Positions 25,049-34,014 of a DNA stretch of 42,502 nt are shown here, piece after piece. The stretch comes from Runella sp. (GTDB lineage: Bacteria > Bacteroidota > Bacteroidia > Cytophagales > Spirosomataceae). How positions within the stretch are numbered: the stretch's first letter is position 1; each line of letters starts with the position of its first letter. The notes beneath the pieces are model-generated. The model did no database searches and was not told the origin of the DNA. It was given only the letters and a program-made list of their open reading frames with translations. Position numbers and translations under genes: made by a program. Where the stretch lies: assembly GCA_023254175.1 (NCBI GenBank), contig JALQYJ010000165.1:1-42502 (forward strand), given 5' to 3'.

Positions 25049-26122
25049 ATGAACACAAATGAAACAAACACGCAACCTTGGACCAACAAACTGTCGCACG
25101 CGGCGCAGTGGGGAGGTATCGAAACCTCCATACTCGACAACGGCCCAGGACGTGGTACGCGCATTGCGTGGATAAATACGGGAACGGGCTTGCGGTATAA
25201 AGTGGTACTTGACCGCGCCATGGACATCGCCGAGGCGTTCTATAACCAAAGCGGCTTGGCTTGGTTGAGTCATGCAGGCGTCACGCCGCCCCAACCTTTT
25301 TCGGACGGTGGCATCGATTGGCTTCGGACCTTCGGAGGAGGTTTACTTACCACTTGCGGGTTGAGCCACGTCGGTGGGCCTGAGTCAGACGAATACGGTC
25401 AGCGTGGCCTTCACGGTGAAATCAGCAATATTCCCGCCGAAATTGAATCCATCGTTCAGCCCGACCCTGCCGCGGGCAAGTTGGACATGAGCATTACGGG
25501 AATTATCAAACAAGCCCGCGTTTTTGGCCCTGTATTGGAACTGCGTCGGACGATTTCGGGAACGCTCGGACAGCCGACCATCAAAATCCACGACGAAGTC
25601 ATCAACCGCGCCAATACCCCTGCCCCGCACATGTTACTTTACCACTGCAACTTCGGTTGGCCACTGGTGGACGAAGGAACGCGTTTGGTGTGGCAAGGCA
25701 AATGGCAATCGCGGGAGGGTAATCCGCAAAATCCGATTTTTAATAACGATAACGATTTTCGCCGCTGTCCTGCCCCGCTCGAAGCCCACAATGGTTTTGG
25801 CGAAGAGGCCGCTTTTATCGACATCGACGCTGACGCCAACGGACAAGCAACTTGCGGAGTTTACAACGAAGCCCTCGGGTTGGCGGTAGCGCTTCGTTTT
25901 CCCAAAGCGCAATTACCTTGGCTCACCAACTGGCAGCACTGGGGCAAAGGCGAGTACGTCACAGGCTTAGAACCTGGCACCCACCCTCCGATTGGACAAG
26001 CGGCAGCACGGGCACAACATACGCTCATTGAGCTTGCACCAGGCGAAAAACGTAGCTACACCCTTGAAATTGAAATCATTACCGACTCAGCCGCGCTTCG
26101 CAACTTTGTTGGGAAACCCTAA
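25049..26122 (+). CDS. DUF4432-family aldose-1-epimerase-like protein
   Basis: This 357-residue cytoplasmic protein has the galactose-mutarotase-like beta-sandwich fold of the DUF4432 group. Features include DNGPGRGTRIAWI, YKVVLDRAMDIAEA, the GLSHVGGPESDEYGQRGLHGEIS region with the conserved histidines, and YHCNFGWPLVDEGT. EYVTGLEPGTHPP near the C-terminus is typical. Members bind carbohydrates, and some may act as epimerases or mutarotases, but the group has no settled reaction. It lies in the middle of the sugar operon, 33 bases after the hydrolase gene. A mutarotase step for an oxidised or unusual sugar is the best guess. Confidence 0.85.
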   Translation: MNTNETNTQPWTNKLSHAAQWGGIETSILDNGPGRGTRIAWINTGTGLRYKVVLDRAMDIAEAFYNQSGLAWLSHAGVTPPQPFSDGGIDWLRTFGGGLLTTCGLSHVGGPESDEYGQRGLHGEISNIPAEIESIVQPDPAAGKLDMSITGIIKQARVFGPVLELRRTISGTLGQPTIKIHDEVINRANTPAPHMLLYHCNFGWPLVDEGTRLVWQGKWQSREGNPQNPIFNNDNDFRRCPAPLEAHNGFGEEAAFIDIDADANGQATCGVYNEALGLAVALRFPKAQLPWLTNWQHWGKGEYVTGLEPGTHPPIGQAAARAQHTLIELAPGEKRSYTLEIEIITDSAALRNFVGKP

Positions 26123-26183
26123 TTATACACACACAACTTTCATTCATTAACTCTTAACAAGTGCAACTGCACCCCCTGAAAAA

Positions 26184-27404
26184 ATGGCAAATTCAAGTAT
26201 AGCAGCAAAAGCATTAGAGCAAGGACAAGGTATTTTACGGCTCGCCCCTACGTGGGTTCCGCGCTCGTTTTGCGTTCCTGGCCGTCGTATCAAACTTCAC
26301 CCTGACGATTATTATGTGTTAGGCGGTGTTCGCGGCGGTATCGACGAGCGGTGGCTTTCTTCTACGACTCCTGCCAAAAACGGTCCACTCACGGGCGAAC
26401 ACGAAGGCTTGAGCAAAGTGGTGTTTGAAGAAAGTGGACAAACCGAACAAGTGTTGTTGAAAGACGTCATCGACGAATTGAAAGGCGAAATCGTTGGCGA
26501 CCGCCTTTGGGACGAATACCAAAGCTGGCCAATGTATTCCAAATTCTTTGATAACATGGGGCCTTTGCCGCACCATATCCACCACAACGACGAAAAGGCA
26601 GCTTTGGTAGGGCAAAACGGAAAGCCCGAAGCCTATTATTTCCCTCCCCAACTCAACAACCACGGTGGTGATTTTCCCTACACTTTCTTCGGAATTACGC
26701 CAGGTACCACCAAAGAACAAATCAAGCAATGCTTGATGGACTTCAATAAAGGTGACAACAAAATCACCAATTTCTCATCAGCTTATAAATTAGAACCAGG
26801 TACGGGCTGGGACGTACCTCCAGGTATTTTACACGCGCCAGGCAGCTTGTGTACCTACGAACCCCAAAAAGCATCCGACATTTTTGCCATGTACCAAAGC
26901 CTTGTCAATGAGGCAATTGTACCAGAAGAACTACTTTGGAATGGCACACCACAAGACAAGATGGGGGATTATGATGAGTTGGTTTCGGTGATTGACTGGG
27001 ATGCCAATGTTGACCCCAACTTTGCCGCCAATCACTTTATGATGCCTAAACCCGTACATCCGTTGGAAGAAATGCAAGCCCAAGGGTATGTAGAAAACTG
27101 GATTTGTTATCGATCTGAGGCATACAGTGCCAAAGAACTCACCGTCTTGCCAGGCGCTACTGTAACCATCACCGACAGCGCGGCTTACGGCTTAATCATG
27201 ATGCAAGGACACGGTAAAATGGGCGTGTGGAACATCGAAACACCTGCCTTGATTCGTTACGGACAATTGACCAACGACGAATTCTTTGTGACTGAGAAAG
27301 CAGCGAAAGCAGGCGTTACCATCACCAACTACTCGTCAACGGACCCTATCGTGATGTTGAAGCACTTCGGACCTAATAACCCTGATTTGGTCGTAGTGAA
27401 GTAA
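26184..27404 (+). CDS. Mannose-6-phosphate-isomerase-like cupin protein
   Basis: This 406-residue cytoplasmic protein looks like a class I phosphomannose isomerase relative. Candidate metal ligands are the histidines of LPHHIHHNDE (about 131-140), the glutamate of GKPEAYYF, and the histidine of VPPGILHAPGS. These match the order of zinc ligands in that family. Normal phosphomannose isomerases differ at many places and the N-terminal region (RSFCVPGRRIKLHPDDYY) is unusual, so a different aldose-ketose isomerisation is likely. The C-terminal part (LTVLPGATVTITDSAAYG) is a second cupin. The gene is 61 bases after the DUF4432 gene in the same operon. Which sugar or sugar phosphate it uses cannot be told. 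Confidence 0.8.
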   Translation: MANSSIAAKALEQGQGILRLAPTWVPRSFCVPGRRIKLHPDDYYVLGGVRGGIDERWLSSTTPAKNGPLTGEHEGLSKVVFEESGQTEQVLLKDVIDELKGEIVGDRLWDEYQSWPMYSKFFDNMGPLPHHIHHNDEKAALVGQNGKPEAYYFPPQLNNHGGDFPYTFFGITPGTTKEQIKQCLMDFNKGDNKITNFSSAYKLEPGTGWDVPPGILHAPGSLCTYEPQKASDIFAMYQSLVNEAIVPEELLWNGTPQDKMGDYDELVSVIDWDANVDPNFAANHFMMPKPVHPLEEMQAQGYVENWICYRSEAYSAKELTVLPGATVTITDSAAYGLIMMQGHGKMGVWNIETPALIRYGQLTNDEFFVTEKAAKAGVTITNYSSTDPIVMLKHFGPNNPDLVVVK

Positions 27405-27510
27405 TTGATATTGTTAAATTACTTGATAATCAACATAATTAACGAACAACTGATAACCAACAACAGGCAATCACATAAAATTGAATATTCATAAACAAAC
27501 CTTTTAAACA

Positions 27511-28542
27511 ATGGCAGAAAACAATTTTCCAAAACTCCACAATGCCACATGGCCTGGGATTGTGGGTAAAGGCCCTGATTCAGAGCCTGCAATTGCATTC
27601 GACACCATGCTCGAAATGACTGCGGCAGCAGAAGTGGACGGCGTAAAATTTGACGGCGTGGACGTTGGTCTTTTTGACCCTCATTACGACCTCGATATAT
27701 CGGACGATGGCATCAAGCGCCTCGCCGACAAAGTAGCCAAGCACGGCCTCGAAGTAGGTAGCTTGGTGGCACCAATCTGGGGCGGCCCTGCGATGGGTAC
27801 CAAAGAGCAACGTGCCGAATTTGTGGAAATGGTGCGTAAGTCTTGCCACATCGGCCAAAAACTCCGCGAGTGGGGCCTTCGTCCAAACGGCATTGTTCGT
27901 ATCGACTCGGCAAGTAGTCCGCACGATTGGGCCAACGACCCTGCTGGCAACACCAAACTCATTGCCCAAACGTTCCGCGAAGCTTGCGACGTAGCAGCTG
28001 ATTTTGGTGAACGCCTAGCCGCCGAAGGAGAAATCTGCTGGGGCGGGATGCACTCGTGGAAATACATGCTCGATACGCTAGAGGCCGTTGACCGCAAAAA
28101 CATTGGTTTCCAAGCCGATATGTCGCACACAACCTTGTATTTGTTGGGTTATAATGCGCCAGAACACCGCGTGTTGCCCGAAGATTTCCAATGGGGCGAC
28201 CGCGAAACGTTCCTCGAAGGTTTGCGCAAATTGACCGCCGCCTTGCGTCCGTGGACTATCGACTTCCACGTTGCCCAAAACGACGGAACCGTGTTTGGTT
28301 CAGGCTCGCACGACAAAACAGGTCGCCACTGCCAAGCGACCGACCCGAACGGTAAACTCGACATCACCAACGACGCGGGACTTTGGCTTCGCAACGAAAG
28401 CGGTGAGTTGACCAAGGCATTCAAGCACATTTGCTGGGATGGCTGTATGTTCCCGAACGCGGTCATGAACAACCAACAAACGTGGAACGACATCCTCGCG
28501 GCCATGATTAAGGTGCGCAAAGCACACGGATGGGTTGAATAA
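27511..28542 (+). CDS. Third TIM-barrel sugar isomerase/epimerase-like protein
   Basis: This 343-residue cytoplasmic protein of the AP-endonuclease-2 / xylose-isomerase-like superfamily is longer than its two relatives in the operon. Putative metal ligands are in [21 protein letters not shown] and DFHVAQND, spaced as in the superfamily. The N-terminus ([17 protein letters not shown]) carries the usual first-strand acidic residues. The gene is preceded by a 106-base gap without recognisable sites. A role in isomerising or dehydrating the oxidised sugar is inferred from the fold and the neighbours. A single operon with three members of this fold suggests several successive carbonyl-shifting steps. 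Confidence 0.85.
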   Translation: MAENNFPKLHNATWPGIVGKGPDSEPAIAFDTMLEMTAAAEVDGVKFDGVDVGLFDPHYDLDISDDGIKRLADKVAKHGLEVGSLVAPIWGGPAMGTKEQRAEFVEMVRKSCHIGQKLREWGLRPNGIVRIDSASSPHDWANDPAGNTKLIAQTFREACDVAADFGERLAAEGEICWGGMHSWKYMLDTLEAVDRKNIGFQADMSHTTLYLLGYNAPEHRVLPEDFQWGDRETFLEGLRKLTAALRPWTIDFHVAQNDGTVFGSGSHDKTGRHCQATDPNGKLDITNDAGLWLRNESGELTKAFKHICWDGCMFPNAVMNNQQTWNDILAAMIKVRKAHGWVE

Positions 28543-28554
28543 ATTAACTCAATT

Positions 28555-28636
28555 CCACCCCTTGTCCCTCCCGCAGCGGCAAACCGCCTAGCTAGAGATG
28601 GGGGCCTCCCTAACAGGGGAAAAATCTAGGGTGGGG
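28555..28636. repeat. Degenerate C/G-rich inverted repeat inside the sugar operon
   Basis: In the 113-base gap between two operon genes, CCACCC (28555-28560) faces GGGTGG (28629-28634). The inner part holds CCCTCCC, the small hairpin GCGG/CCGC (28576-28587) and GGGGG..CCTCCC stretches. The C-rich then G-rich layout differs from all nearby gaps, which are AT-rich. It may be a worn intergenic repeat or an attenuator. Copy number cannot be judged here. Confidence 0.35.
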
Positions 28637-28655
28637 TTCAAAATACTATAACACT

Positions 28656-29816
28656 ATGTCAGCTAAAAAAGAAATCAGAATCGGATTAGTTGGGACGGGT
28701 TTGATGGGCCGTACCCACGCCAACGGATATAATCGAATTGCCAATTTCTTCCCAGAATTGGAGTACCGCCCCGTTTTGAAAGCAGTGTGTTCACGTAACC
28801 CTCAAAATGTGCAGGCATTTGCCGAGCAGTGGGGTTTTGAATCGTACGAAACCGACTGGAAAGTATTAGTGAACCGCGACGACATCGACGCAATTGATAT
28901 TTGTACCCCCAACGACAGCCACGCCGAAATCGCGTTGGCAGCAGCGGCAGCGGGCAAAATGATTCTTTGCGAAAAACCACTTGCACGCACCTTGGCCGAA
29001 GGCGAAACTATGGTAGAAGCCGCCGAAAAAGCGGGGGTAAAAACCACCGTTTGGTACAACTACCGTCGGATTCCTGCGGTGACTTTGGCCAAACAAATCG
29101 TAGATTCGGGAAAATTAGGCAAGATTTTTCACTACCGTGCCAACTTCCTACAAGACTGGACCATTAACGCCGACCTACCACAAGGAGGTACGGGGCTATG
29201 GCGCATGGACGTAGCCTCGGCGGGTTCGGGCGTAACGGGCGACTTGTTGGCCCACTGTATCGACACCGCGATGTGGCTCAACGGCGCCATCACCGACGTA
29301 TCGGCCATGACCGAAACCTTCGTCAAAGAGCGGATGCACCAGCTTACGGGCAAAGTAGAGCCTGTGGGCATCGATGACGCCTGTCTTTTCCACTGCCATT
29401 TTGCCAATGGTTCGTTAGGCTTGTTTGAGTCAACGCGCTATGCACGCGGCCACAAAGCCCTTTATACGTTTGAAATCAACGGCGAACACGCTTCAATTCG
29501 TTGGGATTTGCACGATTTGAACCGCCTCGAATACTTCGACCACAAAGATGAATCTATCGTACGCGGCTGGCGCTCCATCCACGTCACCGACGGCGACCAA
29601 CCCTACATGAACCGTTGGTGGATTCCTGGCTGCGGTATCGGATACGAGCACAGCTTTATCCACCAAGTAGCCGATTTCTTGAAAAGCCTCGAAGACGGCT
29701 CACCTTGCGGCCCAACGTTCAGAGACGCGCTCCAAACCCAAAAGGTATGCGAAGCGGTAATCGAATCTGCTAACTCTCGTAGCTGGAAAGATACGGGTGC
29801 AGAAGCGATTGGGTAG
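28656..29816 (+). CDS. Gfo/Idh/MocA-family NAD(P)-dependent oxidoreductase
   Basis: This 386-residue oxidoreductase has the Rossmann motif [12 protein letters not shown] (10-21) and the family motif CEKPLA (105-110) with catalytic Lys107. [13 protein letters not shown] carries Asp196, His200 and Asp203 of the substrate site. No signal peptide or Tat motif was seen, so it should be cytoplasmic. Family members oxidise or reduce sugar hydroxyls; inositol dehydrogenases and the glucoside 3-dehydrogenases that make 3-keto-sugars are known examples. Together with the DUF1080 protein and the TIM-barrel proteins, this supports oxidation of a sugar at one secondary hydroxyl as a key step of the pathway. 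It is the last gene of the first block and is closed by a hairpin. Confidence 0.92.
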   Translation: MSAKKEIRIGLVGTGLMGRTHANGYNRIANFFPELEYRPVLKAVCSRNPQNVQAFAEQWGFESYETDWKVLVNRDDIDAIDICTPNDSHAEIALAAAAAGKMILCEKPLARTLAEGETMVEAAEKAGVKTTVWYNYRRIPAVTLAKQIVDSGKLGKIFHYRANFLQDWTINADLPQGGTGLWRMDVASAGSGVTGDLLAHCIDTAMWLNGAITDVSAMTETFVKERMHQLTGKVEPVGIDDACLFHCHFANGSLGLFESTRYARGHKALYTFEINGEHASIRWDLHDLNRLEYFDHKDESIVRGWRSIHVTDGDQPYMNRWWIPGCGIGYEHSFIHQVADFLKSLEDGSPCGPTFRDALQTQKVCEAVIESANSRSWKDTGAEAIG

Positions 29817-29823
29817 TAATTGT

Positions 29824-29856
29824 AACCTTTCCAAGGTTCAACACCTTGGAAAGGTT
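29824..29856 (+). terminator. Hairpin terminator at the end of the sugar operon
   Basis: Arms 29824-29837 and 29843-29856 form a 14-bp perfect stem (AACCTTTCCAAGGT with its complement) and a 5-base loop. It starts 7 bases after the oxidoreductase stop. No long T run follows, which is common for terminators in this phylum. Confidence 0.75.
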
Positions 29857-30034
29857 TAACAAAAGTTGAGTTCTGCAATCGTGACTTTTTTTCGTTTATC
29901 AAGTCAGTTAGCCATTCGTTAAACATTCTATTTAAGGCTCTACTTACAAAAATCCTGTTTTTTTAATTCTTCTGAATTATTTTTTACATTTAGGATTTTC
30001 AAGCAATCTCTAATTTGACCAATACTGCTTCCTA

Positions 30035-30232
30035 GTGAAATCTTTTTCTGAGATTTTTATCTATTCTGACCAGCCAGCAACTTGCCCAAATTGTGGTTCA
30101 AGGTCAGAGATAATTTTAGAGATACCCCAAACAAAATATCAAACTCAAATCCACAAGTGTATCAATATAAAGTGCAAAAAAGAGTTTAAAATGCAATATG
30201 ATGAAGATTTTAATAATGGAGATTTATTATGA
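30035..30232 (+). CDS. Small zinc-ribbon protein of unknown function
   Basis: This 65-residue protein starts at GTG (30035). Four cysteines in two pairs, CPNC (about residues 17-20) and CINIKC (about 42-47), predict a zinc ribbon. The C-terminal third is acidic. Its last four bases ATGA overlap the start of the HNH nuclease gene, so the two are translationally coupled. Base composition is clearly more AT-rich than the flanking sugar genes, suggesting separate origin. A role as DNA- or RNA-binding partner, or as an immunity or regulatory partner of the nuclease, is conceivable, but nothing in the sequence decides. The GTG start is supported by the domain position rather than by a strong ribosome binding site. 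Confidence 0.7.
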   Translation: MKSFSEIFIYSDQPATCPNCGSRSEIILEIPQTKYQTQIHKCINIKCKKEFKMQYDEDFNNGDLL

Positions 30233-30999
30233 AACAAGGTCAAAGACTATGGACAAGAGACGAATTAATATTGGCAATTAACTTGTATTGTAAATTACCC
30301 TTTGGCCGTTTACATAGATTGAATCCAGAAGTAAAAAATCTTGCCAATCTGATAAATAGGACGCCAAGTTCAGTAGCATATAAATTAGTGAACTTTGCCA
30401 GCTTAGACCCAAGTCTAAAAGCAAGAGGTATAAAAGGAGCTTCTAATGCAAGTAAAGCAGATAATGAAATTTGGAATGAATTTTTTAACAATTGGGATAT
30501 ACTTCCCTATGAAAGCGAAAAATTATTAGCACAATTTGAACATACAACTGTTGAGCAATTACACCAGATTTCAGAAGATGAACCACCAAAAGAAGGAAAG
30601 ACAAGGGAGCAGATGGTAAAAGTAAGAGTTAATCAATCTTTTTTTAGGAGTTCAATACTAGCTGCGTACAATAATACTTGCTGTATTACAGGAATTAATA
30701 AGCCTGAATTTTTAATAGCAGGCCACATTCGTCCTTGGGGGATTGATGAAAAGAACAGATTAAATCCAAGAAATGGAATAGCAATAAACGCTTTACATGA
30801 CAAAGCATTTGAGACAGGATATATTACAATTACACCTGATTATAAGATTAGAGTTTCGCCATTAATACTAAAAAACAAAAATCAACATAACCTTGATTTC
30901 TTTGACAAGTTTGATAATCAACCTATTATTCTTCCTTCGCGTTTTTTACCTGACGTTGAGTTTTTAAAATATCACAATGAAGAACGATTTAAAATATAG
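30229..30999 (+). CDS. HNH endonuclease (HNH_2-like), possible restriction or defence nuclease
   Basis: This 256-residue protein has a C-terminal HNH nuclease domain. The order is CCITG (about residue 149), then AGHIRPW, NPRNGIAINALHDKAFETG and a final beta-rich tail. These match the beta-beta-alpha metal fold of HNH_2 proteins. The N-terminal third contains a helix-turn-helix-like stretch (NLANLINRTPSSVAYKLVNF) that may bind DNA. Such proteins occur as stand-alone predicted restriction endonucleases. No methyltransferase gene is nearby. Hand counts of two 60-base lines gave 19 and 20 G+C, against 38 in one line of the upstream sugar gene, so it is foreign-looking. It overlaps the zinc-ribbon gene by four bases. 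Confidence 0.85.
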   Translation: MKQGQRLWTRDELILAINLYCKLPFGRLHRLNPEVKNLANLINRTPSSVAYKLVNFASLDPSLKARGIKGASNASKADNEIWNEFFNNWDILPYESEKLLAQFEHTTVEQLHQISEDEPPKEGKTREQMVKVRVNQSFFRSSILAAYNNTCCITGINKPEFLIAGHIRPWGIDEKNRLNPRNGIAINALHDKAFETGYITITPDYKIRVSPLILKNKNQHNLDFFDKFDNQPIILPSRFLPDVEFLKYHNEERFKI

Positions 31000-31443
31000 C
31001 GAGCGAAGGATAGAAGCGAAATTCAAGAATTACACTCATTGATTCGAAGTCTTCCAAAAGAAAACTTGAAACTGCCCCGCAGTCGCTAGCGGCAGCCCGA
31101 GCCGTGACGCCTATCAAAACTTGCGTAGTATCGCTTGAAACATGGCTACCCAATGAACTTATATTGTAAATTGCGAAAGAAAATGCCGTGTCCGAAACCG
31201 CTTTTTTTGTAGACAAAGGCGACAAAATGCATTTGCGTTGGTGCGGGATAGGGCAACCGAGTTGTCCGAATCCATGCTTCAACTCCAATACAGCGACGGC
31301 CGATTTGTGTATTGGCAGTTTTTTAAGTCTCTGTAAAGCGTTCATTTTTGTTGATTCCCCCCCCATTTTTCACCCCAAAAATGAGTAAAGGAAGCTCTTT
31401 TTTGCCTTAGTACACTGTTTTCCACCAAAGGGCTTCCCTCCTA
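31000..31443. other. Stretch of 444 bases without a recognised gene
   Basis: Between the HNH gene and the sugar ABC transporter there is no gene that could be identified. A minus-strand frame of 125 codons (30989-31366) and a plus-strand frame of 66 codons (31188-31388) are open. Neither has a family motif, a good start or a neighbour to explain it. G+C is higher than in the HNH gene. A run of eight C (near 31357) precedes the transporter. It may be the scar or tail of the inserted cassette plus the promoter region of the transporter operon. Confidence 0.45.
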
Positions 31444-32940
31444 ATGACCCGCCGACCTGACCAATTACTCCAAGTACGCAACCTTTCAAAGTCGTTTGTG
31501 GGCGTGAAGGCCCTCGACCAAGTGCAGCTCGACCTCAAAAAAGGGGAAGTTCATGCCGTTATGGGCGAAAATGGGGCGGGAAAATCCACCTTCATGAAAA
31601 TTTTAATGGGACTGCTCTCTCCCGATTCGGGAGAAATTTGGCTGGAAGGTGACATACTAAAAAATGCCGACGTCAACGAAACGCTCAAACGCGGTATTTC
31701 GATGATTCACCAAGAAATGCTCGTCGTACCCGAGTTGACCGTTGCTCAAAACATTTTTTTGGGGCGGGAAAAAACCAATTGGCTCCCTTTTTGGCTCAAC
31801 GACGCCTACACCAACGCCCAAGCCGAAGCCATTTTACAACAAATGGGCGTGAATATTGCCCCCACTACCCTGCTCAAGCACCTGAGCGTGGCCGAAATGC
31901 AAATGGTCGAAATCGCTAAGGCCATTTCCAACAACGCCAAGGTCATCATCATGGACGAGCCTACCTCCGCCATTTCAGACAAGGAGGTGGCCACCTTATT
32001 CAAAATCATCAAAGACTTAAAACAACAAGGCGTCGGAATCCTGTATATTTCGCACAAAATGGACGAGATTTTCCAGATTTCGGACACCATTACCGTCTTG
32101 CGCGATGGTCAATACATCGGAACAAAACCCGCTTCCGACCTCGACCAACCTACCTTGATTTCGATGATGGTGGGGCGCGAAATCACCCATCTTTTTCCCG
32201 AAATCGTTCCTGCCAAGGGCGAAGTTGTTCTTTCGGTCAAACAACTCACGCGCCAAGGGGTATTTTCGGACATCACGTTTGAGGTACGCAAGGGCGAAGT
32301 TTTGGGGTTGGCAGGTCTAATGGGCGCTGGTCGGACGGAAGTAGCACGGGCTATTTTTGGATTAGACCGTTATGATAGTGGCGAAATTCAACTTAATGGA
32401 AAAACCGTTCGCGTCCATTCCCCCGCCGAAGCCATCGCCTTGGGCATTGGTTACGTCAGCGAAGATCGCAAAGGGCTAGGCTTTATTCCTGCCATGACCA
32501 TCCAAGACAATATTACGCTTTCGAGCCTTCCCCAGCACGCCAAAGCAGGCTGGGTAATCACCGACAGCGAAGCCACCGTTGCCACACACATGATGCAAAA
32601 CCTGCGTATCAAAGCCACGGGCGCGGCACAAAAAGTGAGCCATCTCAGCGGTGGAAATCAACAAAAAGTGGTCATCGCCAAGGTACTTCAGGCTGCTCCC
32701 GACGTAGTGATTTTGGACGAACCCACACGGGGCATTGACATTGGGGCGAAGTTTGAAATTTATAAACTCATCCACGACCTCACCGCGCAAGGCATTGCCG
32801 TTGTTATGATTTCGTCGGAATTGCCCGAGATTCTTGGACTTAGCCACCGAATCCTCGTGCTGTCGAAAGGCAAACAAACCGCTCTGCTTTCCAATACCGA
32901 AGCTACTCAGGATAAGATTATGAAATTTGCAATGCAATAG
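31444..32940 (+). CDS. Sugar ABC transporter ATP-binding protein (RbsA/MglA/XylG type)
   Basis: This 498-residue cytoplasmic ATPase has two fused ABC domains. The first has Walker A GENGAGKST (41-49), LSVAEMQMVEIAKAI in the signature position and VIIMDEPTSAIS as Walker B. The second has the degenerate Walker A GLMGAGRTE usual for this family, signature LSGGNQQKVVIAKVL and VVILDEPTRGIDIG. Length and layout are normal for carbohydrate importers of the ribose/galactose/xylose/inositol group. The permease gene follows after 12 bases and the binding protein after that. The transporter is oriented like the sugar-conversion operon upstream and probably brings the same or a related compound across the inner membrane. 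Confidence 0.94.
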   Translation: MTRRPDQLLQVRNLSKSFVGVKALDQVQLDLKKGEVHAVMGENGAGKSTFMKILMGLLSPDSGEIWLEGDILKNADVNETLKRGISMIHQEMLVVPELTVAQNIFLGREKTNWLPFWLNDAYTNAQAEAILQQMGVNIAPTTLLKHLSVAEMQMVEIAKAISNNAKVIIMDEPTSAISDKEVATLFKIIKDLKQQGVGILYISHKMDEIFQISDTITVLRDGQYIGTKPASDLDQPTLISMMVGREITHLFPEIVPAKGEVVLSVKQLTRQGVFSDITFEVRKGEVLGLAGLMGAGRTEVARAIFGLDRYDSGEIQLNGKTVRVHSPAEAIALGIGYVSEDRKGLGFIPAMTIQDNITLSSLPQHAKAGWVITDSEATVATHMMQNLRIKATGAAQKVSHLSGGNQQKVVIAKVLQAAPDVVILDEPTRGIDIGAKFEIYKLIHDLTAQGIAVVMISSELPEILGLSHRILVLSKGKQTALLSNTEATQDKIMKFAMQ

Positions 32941-32952
32941 CAAACCCAAAAT

Positions 32953-33897
32953 ATGAATACACTTTTAACTCGTTCAAAAAACTTAGGCCAATACGGCATT
33001 TTTGGGGCATTTCTCGTGATTTGCTTGGGATTGGCAGTCGTCAATCCGCAGTTTATGACCGTCTCCAACTGGACAATCATTATCACCCAAGTATCCATCA
33101 ATGCACTTTTAGCTTTTGGCGTTACTTTTGTCATCATTACAGGTGGCATTGACCTCTCCTTGGGTTCGATAGTTGCCGTAACGGGCGTCGTAGCAGCGTC
33201 TCTGGCGCATCCAGATACCTATCCCGTGGTTGTTCCCATTGGAGTCGGCTTCCTCTCAGGAGTAGCTATGGGAGCGCTCAATGGGCTAGTGATTACCAAA
33301 AGTAAAGTCCCACCTTTCATCGTAACATTAGGAATGATGACCATTGGTCGGGGTTTAGCCTTGATTTTGAGCAAAGGCCGTCCCATTTCTAACCTTTCCG
33401 ATTCATTCAATTTCATTGGTGGCGGAAGCGTAGTGGGCATTCCCTTTCCCATTCTTATTTTGGTCGTCTTTTTTGTTATTTGTACACTCCTACTCAAAAA
33501 AACAGTTCTAGGACGATACATTTACGCCGTTGGAGGAAACGAACAAGCAGCAATGGCCTCAGGGATTCGGGTCAACAAGGTCAAAATGGCTGTGTACACT
33601 TTGTGTGGAGGTTTGGCAGGTTTAGCGGGGATTCTTCTCACGGCCCGAATTACCACAGGCCAACCCAATGCAGGCGCAGGTTTTGAACTCGACGCCATCG
33701 CAGCGGCCATTATTGGTGGCACCAGTACCTCGGGCGGAACAGGCACAATGATGGGTACGCTTATCGGCGCACTTTTGATTGGCGTTATCAGCAACGGCCT
33801 CGACCTCCTCAACGTCACGTCCTATTACCAACAAGTGGTCATGGGGGCGATTATCATTGGAGCAGTGGTACTTGATAGCTGGAATCAGAAGAAGTAG
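32953..33897 (+). CDS. Sugar ABC transporter permease (RbsC type)
   Basis: This 314-residue inner-membrane protein has about nine to ten hydrophobic helices. The family motif TGGIDLSLGSIVAVTGV (about residues 62-78) and the loop YAVGGNEQAAMASGIRVNKVK, which contacts the ATPase, are both present. The start is 12 bases after the ATPase stop. RbsC-type permeases import pentoses, hexoses or inositols with an RbsA-type ATPase and a periplasmic binding protein. The substrate is not deducible. The stop is followed by a 117-base gap (33898-34014) in which an in-frame continuation ahead of the binding-protein gene is open but non-conserved. Confidence 0.94.
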   Translation: MNTLLTRSKNLGQYGIFGAFLVICLGLAVVNPQFMTVSNWTIIITQVSINALLAFGVTFVIITGGIDLSLGSIVAVTGVVAASLAHPDTYPVVVPIGVGFLSGVAMGALNGLVITKSKVPPFIVTLGMMTIGRGLALILSKGRPISNLSDSFNFIGGGSVVGIPFPILILVVFFVICTLLLKKTVLGRYIYAVGGNEQAAMASGIRVNKVKMAVYTLCGGLAGLAGILLTARITTGQPNAGAGFELDAIAAAIIGGTSTSGGTGTMMGTLIGALLIGVISNGLDLLNVTSYYQQVVMGAIIIGAVVLDSWNQKK

Positions 33898-34014
33898 ATG
33901 TTTTTATACCACAAAAAACATAAAGAATTCACAATGTGCACAAAGGTTCTTTATGAACTTTATATTCATTATTTTGAATTTACGCTTTTTCAACCAAAAT
34001 TGACATATAACACA

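Noticed and set aside
26184-27404. Calling the cupin gene manA
   Set aside because: Metal-ligand order fits phosphomannose isomerases, but the surrounding sequence is too different to name the substrate.
27684-28130. Minus-strand open frames of up to 148 codons under the third TIM-barrel gene
   Set aside because: They lie antisense to a conserved enzyme gene in a high-G+C part, where stop codons are rare on the opposite strand; no protein features were seen.
29860-31440. Possible target-site duplication or attachment repeats flanking the HNH cassette
   Set aside because: No matching direct repeats, integrase or transposase could be found by eye at either side.
33898-34014. N-terminal extension of the sugar-binding lipoprotein
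   Set aside because: The 39 extra residues would bury the lipoprotein signal, which must be N-terminal to work.
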